Positions 16,280 through 25,109 of a stretch of DNA of 38,458 bases are shown here, piece by piece (the stretch's first letter is position 1; every line of letters starts with the position of its first letter). Location: NCBI RefSeq assembly GCF_026540895.1, contig NZ_JALNUR010000029.1, forward strand, positions 1-38,458, written 5' to 3'. The translations under genes were made by a program, and so were the position numbers. The notes beneath the pieces were generated by a model. It was given only the letters and a program-made list of their open reading frames with translations. It was not told the DNA's origin and did no database searches. This DNA comes from Sphingomonas sp. GM_Shp_1. Lineage in GTDB: Bacteria > Pseudomonadota > Alphaproteobacteria > Sphingomonadales > Sphingomonadaceae.

Positions 16280-16471
16280 ACCGAGCGGCGGCCTCTAGGC
16301 GGGTTTTCCGTGGGATGCAAGCCTTGATGTTGCGATGGCCGGCACCCCACATCCGCGTCTCCATTGCGCCTGTCCGCCTGCGATGGTAGCGGGCAGGCTA
16401 TCCGACATGGGGGCTTGTCGATCGTCATCGGTCGGCCGGTGCCCGTGCCCATTCAGCATAGACGGGTCCGA

Positions 16472-16807
16472 ATGTTCATTCCCTTCACCGCCCAGGCAAC
16501 CACCGGGGCCGCCGCATCGAGCGGCGCCGCCTCGTTCCTCAGCCTCGCGCCGCTGCTCCTCGTCTTCGTGGTCTTCTACTTCCTGATGATCCGCCCGCAA
16601 CAGCGTCGCATGAAGACGCTGCAGGCGGCGGTCGAGGGGGTCAAGAAGGGCGATCAGGTCACCACGGCGGGCGGCATCGTCGGCAAGGTGACCCGCGTCG
16701 AAGACGCCCTGGTCGAGGTCGAGATCGCCCCCAATGTCCGCGTCCGCGTGGTCAAGGCGACGCTGACCGACGTGGTCGATCCGACCGCCAAGCCCGCGAA
16801 CGACTGA
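16472..16807 (+). CDS. yajC: Preprotein translocase subunit YajC
   Basis: This small inner-membrane accessory subunit of the SecDF-YajC complex assists the SecYEG channel. The 111-residue protein has one transmembrane segment (about residues 23-42, LAPLLLVFVVFYFLMI) followed by RPQQRRMK and a cytoplasmic domain with VKKGDQVTTAGGIVGKV, all typical of YajC. The open frame extends upstream to 16364, but I choose ATG 16472 because family members begin just before the hydrophobic helix. secD starts seven bases after its stop. Confidence 0.95.
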   Translation: MFIPFTAQATTGAAASSGAASFLSLAPLLLVFVVFYFLMIRPQQRRMKTLQAAVEGVKKGDQVTTAGGIVGKVTRVEDALVEVEIAPNVRVRVVKATLTDVVDPTAKPAND

Positions 16808-16814
16808 CCCCACG

Positions 16815-18419
16815 ATGCTGGATTTCCCCCGCTGGAAGGTCGCTTCCATCGTCGCGCTGCTGGCGGCCCTGTGCCTGCTGGCGGTCCCGAGCTTTTTGCC
16901 CGAGAGCATGACCGACAAATGGGGGGCGATCCCCCATCCGCGCGTCAACAAGGGCCTCGACCTGGCGGGCGGCAGCTACCTGCTGCTGGAGGCGGACACC
17001 GCCGACCTCGCCAATACGCGGCTGGAGACGATGCGCGACCAGGTCGCGGCCGAGATGCGGCGCGGCAATCCGCGCATCGACATCGGCGACATCTCGGTCC
17101 GGGGCGGCCAGCTCAGCTTCATGCTGCGCGATCCGTCCCAGGTCGATGCGGCGCGCGAGCGGCTGCTGACGATCACCGGCGGCGGGGCGGGCATGACCGG
17201 CCAGCGCGAATGGGACATCCAGGTCGTCGATACCTCGCGCTTCGTCCTGAAGCCGACCCAGGCGGGCCTGACCCAGGCGGTCGACACCGCGATGAAGACC
17301 GCGACCGAGGTCGTGCGTCGCCGTATCGACGCGCTCGGCACCAAGGAACCGACCATCCTTCAGCAGGGCAGCAACCGCATCGTGGTGCAGGTGCCCGGTC
17401 TTCAGGACCCGCAACAGCTCAAGGACCTGATCGGCAAGACGGCCAAGCTGGAATTCAAGCTGGTCGACACCACCGCCAACCCGGTCGAGGTGGTCAAGGG
17501 CAATGCGCCCGCCGGCAGCCAGGTCCTGCCCTATCCGGGCAATCCGCTGGGTGCGCCGGTGATCGCGGTCAAGCGGCCGGTCATCATCTCGGGCGACCAG
17601 TTGATCGATGCGCAACAGACCTTCGACCAGCAGACCAACGCGCCGCAGGTGGCGATCACCTTCGACGCGCAGGGCGGCCGCAAGTTCGCGCGGATCACGC
17701 AGGAAAATACCGGCAAGCCGTTCGCGATCATCCTCGACGGCCAGGTGCTGTCGGCCCCGAACATCAACGAGCCGATCCTGGGCGGTCGCGCGTCGATCAG
17801 CGGCAACTTCACCGTCGACACCGCCAACCAGCTGGCAATCTCGCTCCGGTCGGGCAAGCTGCCGATCGACCTGAAGGTGGTCGAGGAACGCACCGTGGGC
17901 CCCGATCTGGGCGCCGACTCGATCCGTGCGGGCATCCTGGCCTCGGCGATCGCGGCGGTCGCGGTCATCATCTTCATGACCGTCACCTATGGCCGGTTCG
18001 GCATCTATGCGAACATCGCGGTCGTCATCAACGTGCTGGTCATCCTGGCCGTCATGGCGATGCTGAACGCGACTTTGACCCTGCCGGGTATCGCGGGCTT
18101 CATCCTGACCATCGGCACCGCGGTCGACGCCAACGTGCTGATCAACGAGCGAATTCGCGAAGAGCGACGGCGTGGGCGAAACGTCGTCCAGGCGGTCGAG
18201 CTGGGGTATAAGGAGGCCAGCCGCACCATCTTCGAGGCGAACGTGACGCATGCCATCTCGGGCGTGATCATGCTCGTGCTCGGCTCGGGCCCGGTGAAGG
18301 GCTTCGCGGTCGTGCTGCTGATCGGCATCGTGACCAGCGTGTTCACCGCCGTTACCTTCACGCGGATGCTCGTGGCGCTGTGGTTGCGCCGCGAAAAGCC
18401 CAAGACCATCAATATTTGA
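16815..18419 (+). CDS. secD: Protein translocase subunit SecD
   Basis: This inner-membrane RND-like subunit uses the proton gradient to complete export of proteins through SecYEG. One N-terminal transmembrane helix (about residues 9-29) is followed by the conserved NKGLDLAGGSYLLLEAD. A large periplasmic part with GKPFAIILDGQVLSAPNI follows, then five C-terminal helices beginning at GADSIRAGILASAIAA. NVLINERIREERRRGR is the conserved cytoplasmic loop. The length of 534 residues is typical for alphaproteobacteria. secF follows after 16 bases that carry an AGGAGA ribosome site. Confidence 0.97.
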   Translation: MLDFPRWKVASIVALLAALCLLAVPSFLPESMTDKWGAIPHPRVNKGLDLAGGSYLLLEADTADLANTRLETMRDQVAAEMRRGNPRIDIGDISVRGGQLSFMLRDPSQVDAARERLLTITGGGAGMTGQREWDIQVVDTSRFVLKPTQAGLTQAVDTAMKTATEVVRRRIDALGTKEPTILQQGSNRIVVQVPGLQDPQQLKDLIGKTAKLEFKLVDTTANPVEVVKGNAPAGSQVLPYPGNPLGAPVIAVKRPVIISGDQLIDAQQTFDQQTNAPQVAITFDAQGGRKFARITQENTGKPFAIILDGQVLSAPNINEPILGGRASISGNFTVDTANQLAISLRSGKLPIDLKVVEERTVGPDLGADSIRAGILASAIAAVAVIIFMTVTYGRFGIYANIAVVINVLVILAVMAMLNATLTLPGIAGFILTIGTAVDANVLINERIREERRRGRNVVQAVELGYKEASRTIFEANVTHAISGVIMLVLGSGPVKGFAVVLLIGIVTSVFTAVTFTRMLVALWLRREKPKTINI

Positions 18420-18435
18420 GGCAGGAGAACAGATC

Positions 18436-19416
18436 ATGCGCCTCCTGAAACTCGTCCCCGACAACACGAACATCGACTTCGTCCGCCTGCGCGGCTGGGC
18501 GTTCGGGCTGACGCTCGCGCTCACCCTGCTGGCGGTCGGCGTGACGTTCGTGAAGGGCCTCAATCTGGGCGTCGACTTTGTCGGCGGCCTGATGATCGAG
18601 GAGAAATTCCCCGCCCCGCCCTCGGCCGACCGGGTTCGTTCGGTCGTCGACGGCCTGGGCGTGGGCGAAGCCAATATCCAGACGGTCGGCGACGGCCGCA
18701 CCATCAGCATCCGCCTGCCGGTGCCGAAGTCCAACGACGAAGGCGCGACCAACGCCGTCGTCCGCAAGGTCGAGACCGCGCTGGGCCAGCAGTTCCCCGG
18801 CGCGACCTTCACCCGTTACGACACGGTGTCGGGCAAGGTATCCGGCGAGCTGATCAAGCACGGCGTGCTGGCGGTGGTGCTGGCGATCCTGGGCATCGGC
18901 CTGTTCGCCATCTTCCGCTTCGAATGGCAGTTCGGCGTGTCGACCATCGTCGCCATCGTCCACGATCTGCTGGTCACGCTGGGCTTCTTCGCGGTGACGC
19001 AGTTCGAGCTGGACCTGACGATCATCGCGGCGTTCCTGACCATCATCGGCTATTCGATCAACGACAAGATCGTCATCGACGACCGCATCCGCGAGAATAT
19101 GCGCCGCTATCGCAAGATGGAGATGCGCGAGATCATCAACCTGTCGGTGAACGAGACGCTGCCGCGCACGGTGATGACCTCGGTCACGATCCTGCTGGCG
19201 CTGATCGCGCTGCTGCTGCTGGGCGGCCATGTGCTGCGCGGCTTCACCGCGGCGATGATCCTGGGCATCGTGGTCGGCACCTATTCGTCGATCTACGTCT
19301 CGTCCTCGCTGCTCATCACCTTGGGCCTGCGCGCCGAGCCCAATCGCGAGAAGCCGGGCACCACCGACAAGCGCAAGGTCGCCGATGCCGAGCGGATCAC
19401 CCCGCGCGAGCCATGA
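18436..19416 (+). CDS. secF: Protein translocase subunit SecF
   Basis: This is the partner of SecD in the membrane. The N-terminal helix is followed by LNLGVDFVGGLMIEEKF, the SecF counterpart of the SecD GLDLxGG motif. C-terminal helices include LGFFAVTQFELDLTIIAAFL and the conserved TIIGYSINDKIVIDDRIREN loop. The length is 326 residues. The last bases overlap the next gene's ATG (ATGA), so the Mth938-domain gene is translationally coupled to secF. Confidence 0.97.
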   Translation: MRLLKLVPDNTNIDFVRLRGWAFGLTLALTLLAVGVTFVKGLNLGVDFVGGLMIEEKFPAPPSADRVRSVVDGLGVGEANIQTVGDGRTISIRLPVPKSNDEGATNAVVRKVETALGQQFPGATFTRYDTVSGKVSGELIKHGVLAVVLAILGIGLFAIFRFEWQFGVSTIVAIVHDLLVTLGFFAVTQFELDLTIIAAFLTIIGYSINDKIVIDDRIRENMRRYRKMEMREIINLSVNETLPRTVMTSVTILLALIALLLLGGHVLRGFTAAMILGIVVGTYSSIYVSSSLLITLGLRAEPNREKPGTTDKRKVADAERITPREP

Positions 19417-19796
19417 GCGATTCGATCCGCATCACGCGCGATCCGACCGCGCCCGGCCCGATCGTCCGTGGCTTCGCCGCCACGGGCTTTCGGGTCGGCG
19501 AGATCGCCTATCCCGCGCTGTTGCTCTCGCCCGACTGGCATGAGCCGTGGAGCCCGCCGCCCTTCGAGGCGCTGACGGCGGAGTCGGTCGCCGAACTGGT
19601 TGAAGAAGCGCCGGAATTCCTGTTGCTCGGCACCGGCACGACCCTGCGCCGCGCCCCCGCCGCCTTCGTCGCCGCCTTGGAAGCCCGTGGGCTGGGCGTC
19701 GAAGTGATGGACAGCCGTGCCGCCGCCCGCGCCTGGGGCGTGCTGCGCAGCGAAGGCCGCAAGATCTGCGCGGCGCTCTACCCGCTCGACGCCTGA
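19413..19796 (+). CDS. Mth938-domain protein (DUF498)
   Basis: This 127-residue protein belongs to the Mth938/NDUFAF3-like family, recognised by FLLLGTGTTLRRAP and the GLGVEVMDSRAAARAWGVL segment followed by SEGRKICAALYPL. The bacterial function is not firmly known; the mitochondrial relative takes part in complex I assembly. It overlaps secF by ATGA, and the yajC-secD-secF-Mth938 order is common in alphaproteobacteria, so co-expression with the Sec genes is likely. The longer frame reaching back into secF is a shadow. Confidence 0.88.
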   Translation: MSDSIRITRDPTAPGPIVRGFAATGFRVGEIAYPALLLSPDWHEPWSPPPFEALTAESVAELVEEAPEFLLLGTGTTLRRAPAAFVAALEARGLGVEVMDSRAAARAWGVLRSEGRKICAALYPLDA

Positions 19797-20257
19797 CGCT
19801 TCGGCGCGGGCGGGGCTCATCGTCTGACGAAGCGCGATCGCGAAGACCGGAAATTTTTGTTCGCGCGGAGGCGCGGAGGACGCGGAGAGGTTTCGCCTGC
19901 CGCGCCTTCAACCTGCGACTATCGGCTGTTGGTGAGGTGGGGCATGGCCCCGTGCGAGACATCTCTGCGTCCTCGGCGCCTCTGCGCGAACAAGTCTTTA
20001 GGCCCGATCGACATTCAGATATGCCGTTCTTTTCCCTCGCCCCTCATAGAGGGGAGAGGATTGCGCAGACTTGGGCTTTGCGAAGCAAAGGCTTAGTCGA
20101 AGCTGGGTGAGGGGTGCTGCGCTCGAAGAGCGCGCGAGCCTTCGGCTCGCTCAACCCCTCACCCAAGCTGCGCTAGCCAGCAGGCTGGCAAGCTCCGCTA
20201 ACCCTCTCCCCTGTCCAGGGGAGAGGGAACAAGGAGCAGCATGAATATCGATTAGCC
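19797..20257. other. Gene-free gap filled with palindromic repeats
   Basis: Between the Mth938 gene and the convergent glycosyltransferase there is no credible gene. A weak stem CGCTTCG/CGAAGCG (19797-19834) follows the Mth938 stop and a TTTTT run occurs at 19854-19858. The remainder is made of two separate repeat structures, listed individually: one at 19858-19992 and a larger one at 19999-20260. Confidence 0.8.
19858..19992. repeat. Inverted repeat with GCGGAGGACGCGGAGAG-type arms
   Basis: The left arm (19858-19890, starting TGTTCGCGCGGAGGCGCGGA) and right arm (19962-19992) are near-perfect inverted copies. They differ at a few positions and are separated by about 70 bases. The arms have an internal periodic GCGGAG/GCAGAG character often seen in proteobacterial intergenic repeats. 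There is no coding content. Confidence 0.7.
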
Positions 20258-20260
20258 CTA
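19999..20260. mobile_element. MITE-like palindromic element, locus A
   Basis: Terminal inverted repeats TAGGCCCGATCGACATTCA (19999-20017) and its imperfect complement (20242-20260) bound the element. It is largely one imperfect palindrome, with arms of about 75-80 bases at 20034-20116 and 20152-20227. Internal hairpins include CTTTGCGAAGCAAAG and GAGCCTTCGGCTC. The right terminal bases supply the TAG stop of the neighbouring glycosyltransferase. A related element lies at 25110-25305. No transposase is present, so movement would be in trans; this is inference. Confidence 0.6.
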
Positions 20261-21445
20261 ACACCGCATGCCGACACCGTTGCGCGACACCAGTTCCGCC
20301 AGATGCGAGTGTAGCGCGGCCGCATTGGTCGGCCAGGTGAAGTCCCGCACCGTCGCCCGCACCGCCCATGGATCGGGGGCTTGGTCCAGCACGTCGCGGA
20401 TCGCCACCGCGAAGGCTTCCGGCTCGGCCTGGGTGATCCGTCCGGCGGTGCGGCTGGTCACCACGTCGCCCGCCCCGCCCGCCGGCGTGATGACGATCGG
20501 CGTACCGCAGGCGAGCGATTCGACCCAGGCATTGGCCAGCCCTTCGGATGCCGATGCGAGCGCCATCACGTCCGCCGCGCCCAACAGTCCGGGCAACTCG
20601 TCATGCGGGATCGCGCCGATCAGGCGTACCCGATCCGCCACCCCCAACCGCTCGGCCCGGGCCTGCAAGGCGGTGCGATCGGCCCCCTCCCCCACGATCA
20701 TCAGGGTGACGCCGGGCAGCCGCGCGACCGCGTCGATCACCACGCCATGGCCCTTGCGCGGGATCAGCGCGCCCAGGGACAGAATAAGCGGGCCGGAAAC
20801 GCCCAGCCCAGCCTTGGCCTCGCCCCGGTCGATCGGCTGGAAGCGCGCCTGATCCACGCCGGTGTGATGAACCCGGACACGCCCGCGCGGGACGCCCAGT
20901 GCGGCAATGTCGTCCGCCATCGCGTCGCTGACCGCCAGCAGGCCGTCCGCCGCCACCGCCGCCCGCGCGACCTGATGGCGGGTCGCGGGCATATGGCCCC
21001 AATGGTGGATGTCCGCGCCCCGCGCCTTGATCGACACCGGCACGCCGTAGCGCCGCCCCAGCGCCACCGCCGCAGGGCCGTCGGGGAAGAAGAAGGACGC
21101 GTCGATCACGTCAAAGGCCCGTTCGTCGCGCAGCCGGTCCAGCACCGGGACCAGCGCACGGATCAAAGCGGGGACATGAAATCGCCCCCCCGTTCCCGGC
21201 AGGGTGGTGAAGCGTGGACGGCTGACGTCCAGGCCGCGCCATACCTCCCGCAACGGCATGGCCGCCTGGGCGCGGAAACGATCCGATCGCGCGAGCGGCC
21301 AGACGGGCAGGCCGATCGGCGCCACCACGCGCACCCCGACGCCGGGTCGCATCGCCAGCGCCGCGGTCTGCCGCTGGACGAAGATGCCGAAATTGGGCCG
21401 GGTCGAGTCGGGAAACAGGCTCGACAGGGTCAGCACGTTCAGCAT
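20258..21445 (-). CDS. Glycosyltransferase family 4 (GT-B fold)
   Basis: This retaining glycosyltransferase of the group 1/GT4 type is probably used for exopolysaccharide or lipopolysaccharide sugars; donor and acceptor cannot be told from sequence. The N-terminal domain starts LNVLTLSSLFPDSTRPNFG, a common start in this family. The C-terminal nucleotide-sugar domain shows LSLGALIPRKGHGVVIDA and the EX7E-type motif in ASEGLANAWVESLACGTPIV. The length is 395 residues from ATG 21445; the frame extends to 21580 without family features. Its TAG stop lies in the terminal repeat of the element at 19999-20260, so the last few residues may be altered. Confidence 0.88.
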   Translation of the reverse strand: MLNVLTLSSLFPDSTRPNFGIFVQRQTAALAMRPGVGVRVVAPIGLPVWPLARSDRFRAQAAMPLREVWRGLDVSRPRFTTLPGTGGRFHVPALIRALVPVLDRLRDERAFDVIDASFFFPDGPAAVALGRRYGVPVSIKARGADIHHWGHMPATRHQVARAAVAADGLLAVSDAMADDIAALGVPRGRVRVHHTGVDQARFQPIDRGEAKAGLGVSGPLILSLGALIPRKGHGVVIDAVARLPGVTLMIVGEGADRTALQARAERLGVADRVRLIGAIPHDELPGLLGAADVMALASASEGLANAWVESLACGTPIVITPAGGAGDVVTSRTAGRITQAEPEAFAVAIRDVLDQAPDPWAVRATVRDFTWPTNAAALHSHLAELVSRNGVGMRC

Positions 21446-21672
21446 GGATGCTCTTAGCCTCTGCCGACCGGCAAAATGCAGGTCGATCGACACTGGTTCT
21501 GGAAGCATCGTGCCCGGATGTCTGCAACATTTGTCCGGATCGATGAGCTTTAACCATAAGCCTCGCGAAACTAACGGCAATGACGGGATTCATTCATGTC
21601 CCCGACAGATGCGTCCTGACAGATTTGGGCCGTTGGGCTATCCGATGGACGGCTTCGGGGGGTGAGGACGCG

Positions 21673-23112
21673 ATGGGGCGATTCGGACGTTGGGGTGCGG
21701 CACTGGCGCTGGTGGCGACGCTGGCGGGATGCGGTGACGGAGGCGACACGGCCACGGGATCGATGGCGAGCGGCGGCGGCGCCAATTCGCCGAGCGGCAC
21801 TGCGGAATCGGCCTGTTCGCTGCGCAACCGCAAGAACTGGGTTTCGGCCCAGATGAACGAATGGTATCTCTTTCCCGAGACGCTGCCCGCCTCGCTCGAC
21901 CCGTCGCCCTATGCGACGGTCAGCGACTATATCGACGCGCTGACCGCGACCGCGCGGGCGCAGCGCAAGGATCGGTATTTCACCTACATCACCTCCATCA
22001 GGGAGGAGGATGCCTATTACAACTCGGGTGCGGATGCGGGCTTCGGCTTTCGCCTGACCACCGATGCGACGCAGAGCAAGCTGCTGATCGCCGAGTCGTT
22101 CGAAAGCGGCGTGGCCCTGGCGGCGGGGATCGATCGTGGCACCGAAATCCGGGGGATCGGCACCACCGCCTCCGATATCCGGTCGATCCAGGCCATCGTC
22201 AGCGCCGATCCCAATAACGGCATCTCCGACGCGCTCGGCCCCGACACGGCGGGGACGACCCGCTATTTCACGGTCGCCGATCCATCGGGCGCGGTGCGCA
22301 CCGTCCCGCTCACCAAGGCGACCTATACGCTGCAACCCGTATCGCCCAATTACGGGACGCAGATCATCACCGATAATGGCCAGCGTTACGGCTATATCAA
22401 CCTGCGCACCTTCATCAGCACCGCAGACCCGCAGCTTCGCGCGGCCTTCGCGACCTTCAAGCAGCAAGGCATCACCCAGGTCGTCGTCGACTTCCGCTAT
22501 AATGGCGGAGGGGCGGTATCGATCGCCGACCTGTTCAACAATCTGCTCGGCGGCGGGCGCCAAACCTCGGAGGTGCTGAGCTACGTCACCTTCCGCCCCA
22601 GCAAGTCCGCGGAGAATGAGACGACCTTCTTCGCGCCCCAGCCGGAATCGATCATCCCGTCGCGGGTCGCGTTCATCGGCACCGGCGGTACGGCCTCCGC
22701 GAGCGAAGGCGTGATCAACCGCGCTCTGCCCTATCTGGGCCGCAACATGGCGCTGATCGGCGCCAACACCTATGGCAAGCCGGTGGGCCAGATCGCACGC
22801 GACAACGCCCAGTGCGACGACCGCCTGCGCGTGATCGCCTTCGCCATCCAGAACGCCAATCGGCAGGGCGACTATTATAACGGGCTGGCGGGCACTGTAC
22901 CCAATAGCTGCCGCGCGGGCGACGACCTGACCCGCCGGATGGGCGATCCGCAGGAAGCCTCGACCCGCGCCGCGCTCGATTTCCTCCAGGGCAAGAGTTG
23001 TACGCCGATCAGCGCCGGCGCCTCGGGCCAGTCGGCGGGTGACGGCCCGCGCAAGCTGGTCCAGCCCCTGCGCCCCTCGGCCGCGCAGCGGGATGTGCCG
23101 GGGCTGTTCTGA
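21673..23112 (+). CDS. S41 family peptidase, predicted lipoprotein
   Basis: This 479-residue protein resembles carboxy-terminal-processing peptidases. The lipoprotein signal MGRFGRWGAALALVATLAGC ends in lipobox LAGC, followed by a Gly/Ser-rich linker. The S41 core has VVVDFRYNGGGAVSIADL, the serine-containing GTGGTASASE (about residues 336-345) and the probable catalytic lysine in YGKPVG (about 369). A PDZ-like region precedes it (SGVALAAGIDRGTEIRGIG). The ATG at 21673 was chosen because it gives the signal peptide. A weak promoter TTGTCC-N18-CATAAG is possible at 21531-21560. Substrates are unknown. Confidence 0.9.
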   Translation: MGRFGRWGAALALVATLAGCGDGGDTATGSMASGGGANSPSGTAESACSLRNRKNWVSAQMNEWYLFPETLPASLDPSPYATVSDYIDALTATARAQRKDRYFTYITSIREEDAYYNSGADAGFGFRLTTDATQSKLLIAESFESGVALAAGIDRGTEIRGIGTTASDIRSIQAIVSADPNNGISDALGPDTAGTTRYFTVADPSGAVRTVPLTKATYTLQPVSPNYGTQIITDNGQRYGYINLRTFISTADPQLRAAFATFKQQGITQVVVDFRYNGGGAVSIADLFNNLLGGGRQTSEVLSYVTFRPSKSAENETTFFAPQPESIIPSRVAFIGTGGTASASEGVINRALPYLGRNMALIGANTYGKPVGQIARDNAQCDDRLRVIAFAIQNANRQGDYYNGLAGTVPNSCRAGDDLTRRMGDPQEASTRAALDFLQGKSCTPISAGASGQSAGDGPRKLVQPLRPSAAQRDVPGLF

Positions 23113-23124
23113 AGCGCCTGTTTG

Positions 23125-23149
23125 ATTCCTCCCCTTCCAGGGGAGGAAT
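23125..23149. terminator. Bidirectional hairpin between convergent genes
   Basis: A perfect 10-bp stem, ATTCCTCCCC/GGGGAGGAAT, with a five-base loop sits between the S41 peptidase stop and the isomerase stop. It lies in the 43-base convergent gap and can serve both strands. The CCTCCCCTTCCAGGGGAGG core also forms the arms of the repeat at 25135-25271. Confidence 0.6.
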
Positions 23150-23155
23150 ATGCTC

Positions 23156-23980
23156 TTACAGCCGCTGGGTACCCGCATAGGCGAACAGCGCGTCGCCGTC
23201 CGCCGACAGGGTGACGGTCTCCGTCCCCGTCACCGTCAGGCACTGGCCCGCCTGGAACGCGACGCCCGCGACCTCACCCGATCCGGTGATCGGGATCAGC
23301 CACGCCGTCCGCCCCTCGGGGAGGGCGACCGCGTGATCGCCCGCCGCCCAGCGCTCCAGCACGAATTTGGGCCCTTCGACCAGGATGTCGCGCCCCTCGC
23401 CCGCCGGTCCCGGCGAGACGATCGGCTGATACGGGGTCAGGTGCGCGACATCGACGCCGTCCTCCAGATGCAATTCGCGGTCGCTGCCATAGTCATAGAG
23501 GCGATAGGTCGTCTCGCTGTTCTGCTGCACCTCGATCACGGTCAGCCCGGCGCCGATCGCATGGATGGTGCCCGACGGCGCGTAATAGAAATCACCTTCC
23601 TTCACGGGCACCCAGTCGAGATCCGCCTCGACCGAGCCGTCCAGCGCATCGGCGCGGAGCTGCTCCTTGGTCATCGGCGCCTTGGGGCCCAGCGCGATGG
23701 TCGAATCGGGCTCGGCGGTCAGGATCGTCCAGCATTCGTCCTTGCCGCGCGGCAGGCCACGGGCCTGGGCCTGTTCATCGTCGGGATGGACCTGTACCGA
23801 CAGCTTCTCGCTGGTGAACAGATATTTGATGAGCAGGTCGGGCGAGGTGTCGCCGGGTTCCTGGAACCAGACCTCGCCGATCGGCGCGCCATCGGCGGGG
23901 GCGTCCTCGAACCCCGGATAGAGCGTGTGGCGGCCCCAGGGCTTTTCGACGCGGTGGGTGTGGAGCAGCGTGGCGGGCAT
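23156..23980 (-). CDS. manA: Mannose-6-phosphate isomerase, class I
   Basis: This zinc enzyme interconverts mannose 6-phosphate and fructose 6-phosphate, feeding GDP-mannose and polysaccharide synthesis. Metal-site motifs are SVQVHPDDEQA, KDECW and YAPSGTIHAIG; VIEVQQNSETTYRLYDYG is another class I block. The compact 274-residue form is like the short Firmicute and alphaproteobacterial proteins. The start at 23980 follows a strong ribosome site, GGAAGGAAAG; the frame extends upstream to 24088 without family sequence. A glycosyltransferase lies 2 kb away, but no shared operon is evident. Confidence 0.92.
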   Translation of the reverse strand: MPATLLHTHRVEKPWGRHTLYPGFEDAPADGAPIGEVWFQEPGDTSPDLLIKYLFTSEKLSVQVHPDDEQAQARGLPRGKDECWTILTAEPDSTIALGPKAPMTKEQLRADALDGSVEADLDWVPVKEGDFYYAPSGTIHAIGAGLTVIEVQQNSETTYRLYDYGSDRELHLEDGVDVAHLTPYQPIVSPGPAGEGRDILVEGPKFVLERWAAGDHAVALPEGRTAWLIPITGSGEVAGVAFQAGQCLTVTGTETVTLSADGDALFAYAGTQRL

Positions 23981-24173
23981 GGTCTGTCTTTCCTTCCAAG
24001 CGGGCGACGGTGAAACCGCCGGTGGACCGGGCTGTTCCGCCCCGCCGTCATCCCCTCTGCCATGCCGCGACCGGCCCACGCATGGCAAGCCGTTACGCCC
24101 CCGGATTCCTGACGATCACCGATGCGCGGAGGGGACTGTTCCCCGCCCTCATGCTGCGCTAAGGACATGCGCG

Positions 24174-25106
24174 ATGCGTAACCCCCGTTCCCGTGCGCTG
24201 TCGCTGGCGCTCATCGCCGCCATGGCCCTTCCGATCGCGGGTTGCGCCCGCAACCGTACCCGCACCGACCTGCCTTATGTCGCCCGCGACGTCGGCACGC
24301 TGTACACGGCCGCCAAGAACCGGCTGGACCAGCACCGCTACAAGGAGGCGGCGCTGCTGTTCGACGAGGTGGAGCGTCAGCACCCCTATTCGATCTGGGC
24401 CCGCCGCGCGCAGTTGATGAGCGCGTTCAGCTATTATCTCGGTCGCGACTATACCCAGTCGATCCAGTCGGCGCAGCGTTTCATCTCGGTCCACCCCGGC
24501 AATCGCGACGCGCCCTATGCCTATTATCTGATCGCGCTCGGCTATTACGAGCAGATCCAGGACGTGACCCGCGACCAGAAGATCACCCGCCAGGCGCTGG
24601 ACGCGCTGGGCGAGCTGATGCGCCGCTATCCCAATTCGCGCTATGCCGCCGATGCGCGGCTGAAGGTGGATCTGGTCAACGATCACCTGGCGGGCAAGGA
24701 GATGGAGATCGGCCGCTTCTACGAGGATCGCCACCAGTGGCTGGCCGCGTCGATGCGCTTCCGCACCGTCATCGACAAATATCAGACGACCAGCCACACG
24801 CCCGAGGCGCTGTTGCGGCTGACCGAAGCCTATCTGGCGCTAGGCGTCCGTCCCGAGGCCGAGCGCGCCGCCGCCGTGCTGGGCGCCAATTATCCAGGCA
24901 GCGACTGGTATAATCGTGCGTACAAGCTGATGCGCGAATATCCGGTCCAACCGATCCCCGCGATCCAGCCGGGTCAGCCCGTGGTGCCGACCGGCACGCC
25001 GGGTTCGGTCAATATCGGCCTGCCGGGCACCGGCACCGCCACCCCCAGCGCGGCGGCACCGGGCCGTCCCACCCCGACCGGCAACAACAGCTCGCCGACC
25101 GGCTGA
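24174..25106 (+). CDS. bamD: Outer membrane assembly lipoprotein BamD
   Basis: This is an essential component of the BAM complex, which folds beta-barrel proteins into the outer membrane. The lipobox ends at Cys24 (LPIAGC). TPR repeats follow, with YKEAALLFDEVERQHPYSIW and SAFSYYLGRDYTQSIQSAQR typical of BamD. The 310-residue protein is longer than the E. coli one because of a C-terminal Pro/Gly/Thr tail of some 55 residues, as is usual in sphingomonads (family knowledge). An out-of-frame ATG seven bases earlier opens only a five-codon frame. recN and ligA follow, a conserved alphaproteobacterial order. Confidence 0.95.
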   Translation: MRNPRSRALSLALIAAMALPIAGCARNRTRTDLPYVARDVGTLYTAAKNRLDQHRYKEAALLFDEVERQHPYSIWARRAQLMSAFSYYLGRDYTQSIQSAQRFISVHPGNRDAPYAYYLIALGYYEQIQDVTRDQKITRQALDALGELMRRYPNSRYAADARLKVDLVNDHLAGKEMEIGRFYEDRHQWLAASMRFRTVIDKYQTTSHTPEALLRLTEAYLALGVRPEAERAAAVLGANYPGSDWYNRAYKLMREYPVQPIPAIQPGQPVVPTGTPGSVNIGLPGTGTATPSAAAPGRPTPTGNNSSPTG

Positions 25107-25109
25107 GCC

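Noticed and set aside
19797..19858. Intrinsic terminator after the Mth938 gene
   Set aside because: The 7-bp stem has a 24-base loop and the T run lies about 20 bases beyond it, so the parts do not form a standard terminator.
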